Shown piece by piece: positions 1 through 5,495 of a DNA stretch of 6,191 nucleotides. How positions within the stretch are numbered: position 1 is the stretch's first letter; each line of letters opens with the position of its first letter. Position numbers and translations under genes: made by a program. Source of the DNA: Candidatus Desulfofervidaceae bacterium (GTDB lineage Bacteria; Desulfobacterota; Desulfofervidia; Desulfofervidales; Desulfofervidaceae); NCBI GenBank assembly GCA_021160485.1, contig JAGHCL010000160.1:1-6191 (forward strand), in the 5' to 3' direction. The notes beneath the pieces are model-generated. The model saw only the letters and a list, made by a program, of their open reading frames with translations, was not told the DNA's origin and made no database searches.

Positions 1-639
1 GCAGGACATGTATGGAAAGAAATAAAAGATTCTAAAGAATTGATAATACCTTTTGGCTTTAGGGGAGGACAAATTAGTTTGGAACCTGGATACTTGGAGG
101 CTTATTGCCCACCTAGTCAAGTAGACCGTAACAGTATTGAAAGACCAGATATTACCTTCATATATTTACCTGAAAATAAAGCATATGCAATACAAGCCTT
201 TGGAAAAGTTTTTTATTCAATAGATAAAAGAATAAATAACCAAGACTATAATAGGAATCTTGGCTATTGGGTTTCATTTGGTGCTCCTTATAAGTTATTA
301 AAGCTAGGAGAAGCACCTTCTTTAACATATTCAACTGAGCTTAAAGGAAAAGATGAAGTGGATAACTGGGATTATTTAGAATTAGTTGTAAATTTTGAAC
401 ATCTGCCTCAAATGCCGAAATCTTTAGAAGGTATGAGTGGTGGGGGTATTTGGAATGTTAGAATTTTTACAGATGCGAGAACCGGAAATATAATTTTAAA
501 TAACCTTAACAAAGACGTCCTATTTTCTGGCATAAATTTCTATCAGTCAGAAGTTGTAAACAACCGTCGCACGATATTAGGCCATGGGCCAAAGTCAATA
601 TATGTCAATCTGTTTAAAAACATAATCTCGCCACCATAA
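1..639 (+). CDS. Trypsin-fold serine peptidase-like protein, 3' part only
   Basis: The reading frame is open from base 1 and its true start lies outside the window; 212 codons are visible. I read it as the C-terminal part of a chymotrypsin/trypsin-fold domain. A His in an AGHVW context at residue 3 (bases 7-9) fits the catalytic His of TA(A/G)H motifs, an Asp in RPDITF at residue 50 (148-150) fits the catalytic Asp, and GMSGGGIW with Ser at residue 146 (436-438) fits the nucleophile motif Gx[12 protein letters not shown] segment precedes the Ser, and the tail [12 protein letters not shown] looks like a natural domain end. No membrane segment is visible, so a cytoplasmic protein is possible, but the N-terminus is missing. 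A TTG at 40 is an internal Leu codon, not a start. The last 45 bases overlap the convergent bio remnant. The substrate is unknown, and the triad assignment is by motif only. Confidence 0.6.
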   Translation, partial: AGHVWKEIKDSKELIIPFGFRGGQISLEPGYLEAYCPPSQVDRNSIERPDITFIYLPENKAYAIQAFGKVFYSIDKRINNQDYNRNLGYWVSFGAPYKLLKLGEAPSLTYSTELKGKDEVDNWDYLELVVNFEHLPQMPKSLEGMSGGGIWNVRIFTDARTGNIILNNLNKDVLFSGINFYQSEVVNNRRTILGHGPKSIYVNLFKNIISPP

Positions 640-1218
640 GGATAATGTGCCATTGTAAGGGAATTTCTCTTGTATTTTCTTCCATACATTCCTGCCATAG
701 TTTTTCTGCTTCCTGATCAAATTGGCCAAAAAGACAATGCCAAGAGCCACGGCTGCACAGGATGTTAGTCCACTTTCTAGCAGAATGTGTTTCGGTAAAG
801 GAAAATAAAAAGAGAGAAATTGTTTTTTTTCAGTACGACCAATATTCTGCCAGTATTGGAAGGCCATTTTTAAGGCAATTTCCACACCCGTAGAACCGTT
901 GTCAGAATAGAAAACCTTGGTAAGGTCTTTAGGGGTAATTTGAATCAACCTTTCAGCCAATTTAATAGAAGGCACATTACCAATGCCCAAAAGAGTGGAA
1001 TGCGCAATTTTCTTTAATTGCGCAATAATGGCATCATCTATTGCTGAAACTCGATGTCCATGCACATTCATCCATAAAGTCTCATATTGTTTTGCCAAAA
1101 GCTCATAGCGGGCCTTGATATGGGCTGGGTCTATTTGTATCCTTGCCCATTTTGCTGCCAGGTGGGCTGAAACAGGCGGTTCAAATATGTAACCACATAG
1201 TATATCTTCCAAAAACAT
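595..1218 (-). pseudogene. Chimeric bioD-bioA remnant (biotin synthesis), non-functional
   Basis: This is one open frame made of pieces of two biotin-synthesis enzymes. From the ATG at 1218, about residues 4-45 match the middle of dethiobiotin synthetase (BioD): [15 protein letters not shown] followed by [19 protein letters not shown]. The frame then passes directly into 7,8-diaminopelargonate aminotransferase (BioA): LWMNVHGHR, an [10 protein letters not shown] stretch, then [21 protein letters not shown] and QFLSF. The BioD P-loop, and the BioA cofactor-lysine region with most of its large domain, are absent, so neither reaction (dethiobiotin formation, aminotransfer to KAPA) is plausible. 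The last ~70 residues are unplaced; a [14 protein letters not shown] stretch faintly recalls the BioA CAAALANLEL region. The frame extends upstream to a TTG at 1257 inside the receptor gene. I chose the ATG 11 bases after the receptor stop, although no good ribosome site precedes it. Same strand as the receptor, so probably once its operon partner. Confidence 0.75.
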
Positions 1219-1229
1219 ACTCGCACTGA

Positions 1230-2999
1230 CTAAAGGCTTATTTTTACCCCTCCCCAAACCCAGATGCCAGGCATAGGTACACCAGCAATGTCCTCATAAT
1301 CAGCATCAAGCAGGTTTTTACCTTCTATAAAAAGATGGCATTGACCGTGGTCATGCTGTATTGCTTTTTCTACTCTGGCATCCAGCAGAGGATAGGCCGT
1401 TTGCCCCAGACGTTTTTGGTAGGACAAAACAAAGCTGGTGTTAATTTGCCAGGGCCAGCGGGAAATAAGGATAAGGTCAGCCTTATGCTTTAAGTAACCA
1501 CCGGCATATTTAGTTTCGACCGCAGGATGGGTGGTCTGATTTAAATAAGTATAATCTAATTTCAAAGTATGTCCATGCCACCAGGTGGTAAAATTCAAGG
1601 TAGCACCCGAGGTGTTAACCCGGGTTAGATTCTGAGCCTGCCAATAAGTGCCCATGTTGACCCAATCAATAATATCTCGTCCCCAGCGGTAAAATATGGT
1701 GGCTCCAGTCTGCCACTTTGGTTGAAATAAATCTACGCCTCCTTCCAGATGCCAGGCATGTTCTGGTTTTAAATCAGGATTGCCCTGATTAGCTGGTGAC
1801 CAGTAATAAAGCTCAGTGAAACTAGGAATACGAAAGGAGCGACCTGTAGCTGCTCGCAACTTTAAATCCGGCGTAAGACGATAGGCAACTGCCAGGTTAT
1901 GGGAAATCTCTGTTCCCAGATGCCCACTATAATTATCCACCCGCAGATCCAGGTTGGCATTCAATTTGGCAAAATGAGGATTTAAGCTAAAAAACATCCC
2001 CTCATGCCAGCGGAAGTGGTTATCTAATCTCGTGCTTTTTATTTCTTCCCGGGTGATATCCAGGCCGCTTGCTACCCTTATTTGTTTCCCTTGCCAGATA
2101 ATTGGTAATTGGGTACCGTAGAGACTGGTTTTATGAGTATTGGTATAAAAATCTGGCCGTGTCCTGTCCAGAAGGAAGTGGTCATCATGACGCCGATAAA
2201 AAAAGGCGGGTTTAAAAGAAAGACTGATTATGGGTAACTCAGCTCTGCCTGCATAAAACTGGGTCTGGGTATGTTCCCATTGCCAAGGGTATGCAGTGGT
2301 ATAAAAACCATTGGCCCCGAATTTTTTATCCTGGGCAGCGGCCAGGAATTGCCAGTTTTTACCATTTAGCCAAATGTTACCTAATTTATGATCAAAGTCG
2401 GTATTGGGACGATAGCCATTACTTAACTGCCTTTCTAGATTAAGACGCAACTGCACATCCTTCCAGGAAGGTGTTTTAAAACCAAATTTTTGTATATGAT
2501 AGTCATACTCACCGTGGGCATATTGGCCGCTTACTCCAGGCTTAGCCTTCTTCTTGGTAATAATGTTGATTACGCCACCAAATCCGCCATGTCCATATAA
2601 AGCACTTGCTCCCCCAGGTATAACCTCAATACGCTCAATTTCCTCTAGACTTACAGGGATGTCACCATGGTGATGACCGGTCTGAGGGTCATTAACGCGC
2701 ATACCATCAACAAGAATAAGCACCTCTTCAAAATTACTTCCCCGCAGGGAAAAGTCTGTCTGGATTCCAGCTACACCCCGAGTACGTACATCTACCGAAC
2801 CCATATACTCCAACAATTCATTCACTGAATGGACTGGCAATCGTTCTATTTCCTCGGCCGTAATGACTTCTATTTCTCTACCTATTTCTGTCTGGGGGGT
2901 GGCGAAATGAGATGCTGTAACCACTAATGGTGGCAAAGTTAACTCTTCCCCCCAACAAATAGAAGTAACCAACGTGAAAATTAACAAAAAGAGTAGCAT
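1230..2999 (-). CDS. TonB-dependent outer-membrane receptor, BtuB-like; probably biotin-regulated
   Basis: This 589-residue protein has the usual length and order for a BtuB-like receptor. A signal peptide covers residues 1-17 (hydrophobic core [11 protein letters not shown], likely cut near CWG/EE). A TonB-box-like PLVVTA follows at 24-29. The plug runs to about residue 150, with [20 protein letters not shown], the [15 protein letters not shown] motif and [10 protein letters not shown]. The rest is a 22-strand-type barrel, ending in [17 protein letters not shown] and [10 protein letters not shown]. Such receptors import scarce ligands (cobalamin, siderophores, other vitamins) using energy passed from TonB-ExbB-ExbD. 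The frame also opens at an ATG at 3026, but the ATG at 2999 is better: GAGGAG lies 5 bases before it and the signal peptide then starts at Met1. The BirA-like operator upstream and the bioD/bioA remnant downstream suggest biotin or a precursor as cargo; this is inference, since the receptor sequence alone does not fix the ligand. The final residue is Leu, where most barrels end in an aromatic residue. Confidence 0.9.
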   Translation of the reverse strand: MLLFLLIFTLVTSICWGEELTLPPLVVTASHFATPQTEIGREIEVITAEEIERLPVHSVNELLEYMGSVDVRTRGVAGIQTDFSLRGSNFEEVLILVDGMRVNDPQTGHHHGDIPVSLEEIERIEVIPGGASALYGHGGFGGVINIITKKKAKPGVSGQYAHGEYDYHIQKFGFKTPSWKDVQLRLNLERQLSNGYRPNTDFDHKLGNIWLNGKNWQFLAAAQDKKFGANGFYTTAYPWQWEHTQTQFYAGRAELPIISLSFKPAFFYRRHDDHFLLDRTRPDFYTNTHKTSLYGTQLPIIWQGKQIRVASGLDITREEIKSTRLDNHFRWHEGMFFSLNPHFAKLNANLDLRVDNYSGHLGTEISHNLAVAYRLTPDLKLRAATGRSFRIPSFTELYYWSPANQGNPDLKPEHAWHLEGGVDLFQPKWQTGATIFYRWGRDIIDWVNMGTYWQAQNLTRVNTSGATLNFTTWWHGHTLKLDYTYLNQTTHPAVETKYAGGYLKHKADLILISRWPWQINTSFVLSYQKRLGQTAYPLLDARVEKAIQHDHGQCHLFIEGKNLLDADYEDIAGVPMPGIWVWGGVKISL

Positions 3000-3004
3000 A
3001 TTTT

Positions 3005-3010
3005 CTCCTC
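3005..3010 (-). promoter_or_regulatory. Ribosome binding site deciding the receptor start
   Basis: On the minus strand GAGGAG is followed by five bases (AAAAT) and then the ATG at 2999. No comparable purine run precedes the upstream in-frame ATG at 3026, which itself lies within the operator palindrome. This favours the 2999 start. Confidence 0.8.
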
Positions 3011-3015
3011 TTGTA

Positions 3016-3047
3016 TTGTTAACCATAGCTTAGCGCAAGGTTAACTA
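3016..3047. promoter_or_regulatory. BirA-type biotin operator
   Basis: The plus strand reads TTGTTAACC, 14 bases, then GGTTAACTA. The arms are inverted repeats matching at 8 of 9 positions, with a perfect GTTAACC/GGTTAAC core. This is the form I know for the bacterial BirA operator (TTGTwAACC, a spacer of about 14-16, GGTTwACAA), bound by dimeric biotin ligase-repressor carrying biotinyl-AMP. It lies between the probable -35 element and the ribosome site of the receptor gene, where binding would block transcription when biotin is plentiful. The bioD/bioA remnant in the same transcription direction supports the reading independently. Confidence 0.8.
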
Positions 3048-3070
3048 ACATAAAAAAACAACCTTGTCAA
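3042..3070 (-). promoter_or_regulatory. Probable promoter of the TonB receptor gene
   Basis: A perfect TTGACA -35 box (3070-3065) is followed at 17 bases by TAGTTA (3047-3042), a poor -10 box that overlaps the right arm of the BirA-like operator. The spacer contains a run of seven T. The perfect -35 element and overlap with the operator make it credible. The exact -10 is uncertain. Confidence 0.5.
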
Positions 3071-3122
3071 CAAAAATAACAAAAAAAACGATTATTACGA
3101 CTGTTCCGTAAGGTGCTCAAAT

Positions 3123-3158
3123 ACGTAAATGCGTAAACGCATGAAAGTGTGAACGTAT
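3123..3158. repeat. Degenerate 8-bp tandem repeat with nested inverted repeats
   Basis: Four consecutive 8-mers, ACGTAAAT, GCGTAAAC, GCATGAAA and GTGTGAAC, then GTAT, share the pattern RYRTRAAN. Inverted repeats lie over the array: ATGCGT-AA-ACGCAT (3129-3142) is perfect, and ATACGT (3121-3126) pairs perfectly with ACGTAT (3153-3158). It could be a microsatellite-like array, a repeat family of the genome, or a binding site. No function can be assigned from one copy. Confidence 0.5.
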
Positions 3159-3283
3159 ACTCCAGTGGAACAAGCGAAGGAGCGCTGAGCGGAGATATTG
3201 CAAACTCGTTTAACAGAAATATACAAAGAAGTGATGGCGGCAAGTTCTAAATTAAAAAGGTTTTTCTAGTCCCCAGTTATGGT

Positions 3284-3304
3284 CTGTCTTGAAATTTCGG
3301 ACAG
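3284..3304. repeat. Short palindrome CTGTC...GACAG, possibly an IS end relic
   Basis: CTGTC (3284-3288) and GACAG (3300-3304) are perfect inverted arms around the self-palindrome GAAATTTC (3291-3298). The pentamer CTAGT occurs on both sides (3266-3270 and 3305-3309). TGTC...GACA palindromes with AATTT centres occur at the ends of some insertion sequences, but no transposase is visible. A T-run at 3315-3319 is too far away to make it a good terminator. Confidence 0.25.
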
Positions 3305-3332
3305 CTAGTGGCCGTTTTTCCCCAGAGGCACT

Positions 3333-4982
3333 TTATTTCAGTATGAATACCTCTATATCCTTATTTTTACGCATGACATTTATAACAACGTCATTTTCGT
3401 ATCTTTTAAAGTAGAGGTCCAAAGAAGTATTGTATATGGTTAGATTTTTAATATAAACTTCTTCCAAGAAAGGAGGTAGAACCGGATAGTAAAAGTAGAC
3501 TTTTTTACCTTCATAATGGAGTCCAAGACACGCTTGCAGGAGTAAGAATACGGCCGCCGCTGCCCAGGATTGAGGGTTACAGGCCACCGGATAATGAGTT
3601 GGCCCTTCATGAGGTCGGCGGGGAAGGCCACAAAAGAGCTCGGGCACACGGTGAAAGGGGAAAAACATACTGGCATCAAAAAGACCTTCCATGATTTTAA
3701 GGACACCCTCTTTTAAACCATACCGGCTTAAACCATAGGCAATAATTGCATTATCATGAGGCCAGACGGAACCGTTGTGGTAAGAAAGGGGATTATAAGA
3801 AACTTCCTGGCTGGATACCGTTCTAATTCCCCAACCGGAAAAGAAATGTCTTTCTAAGAAGAGCTGGGCCATCTGGGCAGCGTGTTTTGGGTCAGCAATT
3901 TCGGCAAATAAACAGTGACCCGCGTTTGATGTTCTTACTTTACATGGCCTCTTTTCTCCATCCAAAGCTAGGGCATAGCAGTTGATTTCATCACACCAAA
4001 ATACTTTTTCAAACCTTTCCTTAAGCCTTTCTGCTTCTTGCCAGAGACTTACAGCCAGTTTTTCTTTGCCCAAAATGAGGGCTAAATAAGCAGTTTTTCT
4101 TTTGGCTGCATATACATAGGCCTGCACTTCTACCAAGGCAATCGGACCCTTGGCTAACGTCCCATCGGTATGAAAAACGCTCTCATGAGAATCTTTCCAG
4201 CCTTTATTGACAAGACCGTTGGGCGAAGGAAGATACTCGACAAACCCATCTCCATCTAAATCGCCGTATTCGTCAATCCATTTAAGGGCAAGCTCAATAT
4301 TGGGCCAGATGCTTTCAATGAATTCTTTATCCCTTGTTCTTTCATAATAACTGCCAGCAAGGATAAGAAATAAAGGAGTAGCATCTACACTCCCATAATA
4401 TTGTCCAAATGGAATTTCCCCAGTCGCCGCCATTTCTCCTTTTCTGATTTCATGAATAATCTTCCCAGGTTCGGCATCCTTTTCTGGTATAGTTGTCTTT
4501 GCCTGAGTAGCAGCAAGATAACTTAACACCCCTCTAGCAATGAATGGATTTAACCAGAGGCACTCTAGGGCCGTAATAATTCCGTCCCGTCCAAATACCG
4601 TGCTAAACCAAGGGATTCCGGCATAGGGATAAAGACCAAAGGGTGTTTCAGTCAACATCATGAAAATATCACTCAAGGACCGTTTTAACCAGGCATTAAA
4701 CTGCTCATTGGAAGACCAGATACGGGGCGTTTGCTTTTTCAATTCTTTTAATTGCTGCTGTGTTTTAATAAACGCATCTTTGTAAGTAAATTTTGAAATG
4801 CTTTCACCCACCTGGCAGGAGATGGTTAAGAACAGAGATACTGTTTCTTTGGGGTTTATACTTATATAAAATTGGGCCTTGTTCAAAGAAAGTTCATCTG
4901 GTTGAAGAGAAAATTTGAAAGTAGTTTGACGTAAGATACCATCTAACCCCTTATATCTCAAAACGACCTTATTTTTATCCAA
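3333..4982 (-). CDS. Glycogen-debranching enzyme (amylo-alpha-1,6-glucosidase family), N-terminally truncated
   Basis: The 549-residue frame carries a complete (alpha/alpha)6 debranching domain, which would hydrolyse alpha-1,6 branches of glycogen or similar glucans in the cytoplasm. Signatures in order are ETPFGLYPYAGIPWFSTVFGRDG (110-134, named here by its first and last residues only as E112 to G134), GWKDSHESVFHTDG (261-274) with the acidic residues expected at the active site, YHNGSVWPHDN (401-411), CGLPRRP (451-457) and CNPQSWAAAA (468-477). The C-terminus looks natural. Of the N-terminal domain only the end is left (VVLRYKGLDGILRQT, residues 6-20); members of this family are usually around 700 residues, so roughly 150-200 are missing. 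A stop lies two codons before the TTG at 4982, and that TTG follows AAGG by four bases, so re-initiation is possible. Activity without the N-domain is doubtful, and it may be a pseudogene. The start overlaps the glycosyltransferase remnant. Confidence 0.85.
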   Translation of the reverse strand: MDKNKVVLRYKGLDGILRQTTFKFSLQPDELSLNKAQFYISINPKETVSLFLTISCQVGESISKFTYKDAFIKTQQQLKELKKQTPRIWSSNEQFNAWLKRSLSDIFMMLTETPFGLYPYAGIPWFSTVFGRDGIITALECLWLNPFIARGVLSYLAATQAKTTIPEKDAEPGKIIHEIRKGEMAATGEIPFGQYYGSVDATPLFLILAGSYYERTRDKEFIESIWPNIELALKWIDEYGDLDGDGFVEYLPSPNGLVNKGWKDSHESVFHTDGTLAKGPIALVEVQAYVYAAKRKTAYLALILGKEKLAVSLWQEAERLKERFEKVFWCDEINCYALALDGEKRPCKVRTSNAGHCLFAEIADPKHAAQMAQLFLERHFFSGWGIRTVSSQEVSYNPLSYHNGSVWPHDNAIIAYGLSRYGLKEGVLKIMEGLFDASMFFPFHRVPELFCGLPRRPHEGPTHYPVACNPQSWAAAAVFLLLQACLGLHYEGKKVYFYYPVLPPFLEEVYIKNLTIYNTSLDLYFKRYENDVVINVMRKNKDIEVFILK

Positions 4983-5128
4983 AATACCTTATCCCCACTA
5001 GCAAATAGGGTAACTTCATGACCCTGTTTCACTAATGCTTCTGTAAGATAGGAAACCACCCTTTCAGTCCCCCCGTAGAGCTTGGGAGGCACACTCTCAT
5101 AAAGAGGCGAAACCTGTGCAATCCGCAT
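4958..5128 (-). pseudogene. Family-4 glycosyltransferase, first ~46 codons only
   Basis: An ATG at 5128, preceded by GGGGAG at four bases, opens a 56-codon frame beginning MRIAQVSPLYESVPP, then KLYGGTERVVSYLTEAL and GHEVTLFASGD. This is the typical start of a GT-B glycosyltransferase of family 4, including the glycine-rich YGGTER loop near the donor site. After Asp46 the family similarity stops, ten unrelated residues follow and a TGA ends the frame at 4958. The remaining ~300 residues and the whole donor-sugar domain are gone, so it cannot be active. Similar glycosyltransferases often sit directly beside debranching enzymes of this kind, which suggests an ancestral two-gene operon collapsed by a deletion. 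Its promoter and ribosome site may now drive the truncated debranching gene. Confidence 0.8.
4966..4992. repeat. Short direct repeats at the deletion junction
   Basis: ACCTTAT occurs at 4966-4972 and again at 4986-4992, and TTATCC at 4975-4980 and 4989-4994. They lie where glycosyltransferase similarity ends (about 4991) and debranching-enzyme similarity begins (about 4973). Short repeats of this kind are consistent with slippage or end-joining at a deletion, though they could be chance. Confidence 0.4.
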
Positions 5129-5169
5129 AAGTCTCCCCTTTGTTCTAAAAAATCTAAAATCCGTTATAT

Positions 5170-5220
5170 GCCAGCTAACTACACTTATGGTATTCCAAAA
5201 AGCGAATTTAGTTGGCTGGC
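5170..5220. repeat. Inverted repeat in the leader of the minus-strand transcript
   Basis: GCCAGCTAACT (5170-5180) and AGTTGGCTGGC (5210-5220) are complementary at 10 of 11 positions, the odd pair being a possible wobble in RNA, and enclose 29 bases. The repeat lies between the promoter at 5252-5280 and the start codon at 5128, so it would form a leader stem-loop or a two-site operator. No T-run follows it on the minus strand that would make it a simple terminator. Confidence 0.5.
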
Positions 5221-5251
5221 TGAAAGGTAAAAATGAAGTTACTATGATTTT

Positions 5252-5280
5252 AAAATAAGCACATGCGCAGAGGCTGTCAA
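5252..5280 (-). promoter_or_regulatory. Promoter of the glycosyltransferase/debranching locus
   Basis: On the minus strand TTGACA (5280-5275) is followed after exactly 17 bases by TATTTT (5257-5252), matching the -35 consensus fully and the -10 consensus at four of six positions. Transcription would begin near 5245 and give a leader of about 115 bases before the ATG at 5128. Confidence 0.6.
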
Positions 5281-5352
5281 GTAAATATGTGCCAATTGGT
5301 TTGTTTCCTAAAAGAGCAATTTCTTAATGACTATATTTTTCTTTTACTCTCC

Positions 5353-5381
5353 TTGACGTAAAGGACTAAATAAGCTACTTT
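5353..5381 (+). promoter_or_regulatory. Possible promoter of the cytidylyltransferase gene
   Basis: TTGACG (5353-5358) is followed at 17 bases by TACTTT (5376-5381). The -35 box is good and the -10 box poor. Transcription would begin near 5388, so the leader of about 105 bases would contain the GATTGGG/CCCAATC stem (5389-5417, 15-base loop). Confidence 0.35.
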
Positions 5382-5485
5382 AAAAGAGGATTGGGTTAGA
5401 GGTTAAGTTCCCCAATCGCCCTTAATTTTCAGATTTTAAAAAATTCAAATCATTCTTTTCCCTATTCTTTTAAGTTTTGGTTTGT

Positions 5486-5491
5486 GGAGGG
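5486..5491 (+). promoter_or_regulatory. Ribosome binding site of the cytidylyltransferase gene
   Basis: GGAGGG lies four bases before the ATG at 5496, a strong match to the anti-Shine-Dalgarno sequence. It fixes the start, which also places the nucleotide-binding motif at residues 5-13 as expected. Confidence 0.85.
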
Positions 5492-5495
5492 AAAA

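Larger units (their letters stand above)
3071..3332. other. Gene-free region with short repeats
   Basis: No convincing coding frame is present on either strand. The stretch separates the receptor promoter from the end of the debranching-enzyme gene. It holds the 8-bp tandem repeat at 3123-3158, a segment with small inverted repeats around AGCGAAGGAGCGCT (3173-3186), an AT-rich palindrome AAAAAGGTTTTT (3254-3265) and the palindrome at 3284-3304. I see no clear hairpin with a T-run directly after the debranching gene in its own direction, so its terminator was not identified. Confidence 0.5.
5129..5495. other. Divergent intergenic region
   Basis: This 367-base stretch separates the minus-strand glycosyltransferase/debranching locus from the plus-strand cytidylyltransferase gene. 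I see no coding frame of note. It contains a good minus-strand promoter, an inverted repeat in the resulting leader, a weaker plus-strand promoter and a small stem before the plus-strand gene. Confidence 0.6.

Noticed and set aside
40..42. TTG at 40 as a gene start
   Set aside because: The frame is open back to base 1 and the preceding codons contain the AGHVW motif, so this is an internal Leu.
595..1218. A functional bifunctional BioD-BioA enzyme
   Set aside because: The P-loop of BioD and the cofactor-lysine region of BioA are both missing.
3000..3026. Upstream ATG (3026) as the receptor start
   Set aside because: It lies in the operator arm with no ribosome site, and it would add a polar stretch before the signal peptide. 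The ATG at 2999 has GAGGAG five bases upstream.
3284..3319. Rho-independent terminator
   Set aside because: The stem is only about 6 bp, and the T-run is more than 10 bases after it and on the wrong strand for the debranching gene.
3440..3706. 88-codon minus-strand frame inside the debranching-enzyme gene
   Set aside because: It lies wholly within the well-supported debranching frame, has no recognisable motif and no ribosome site.
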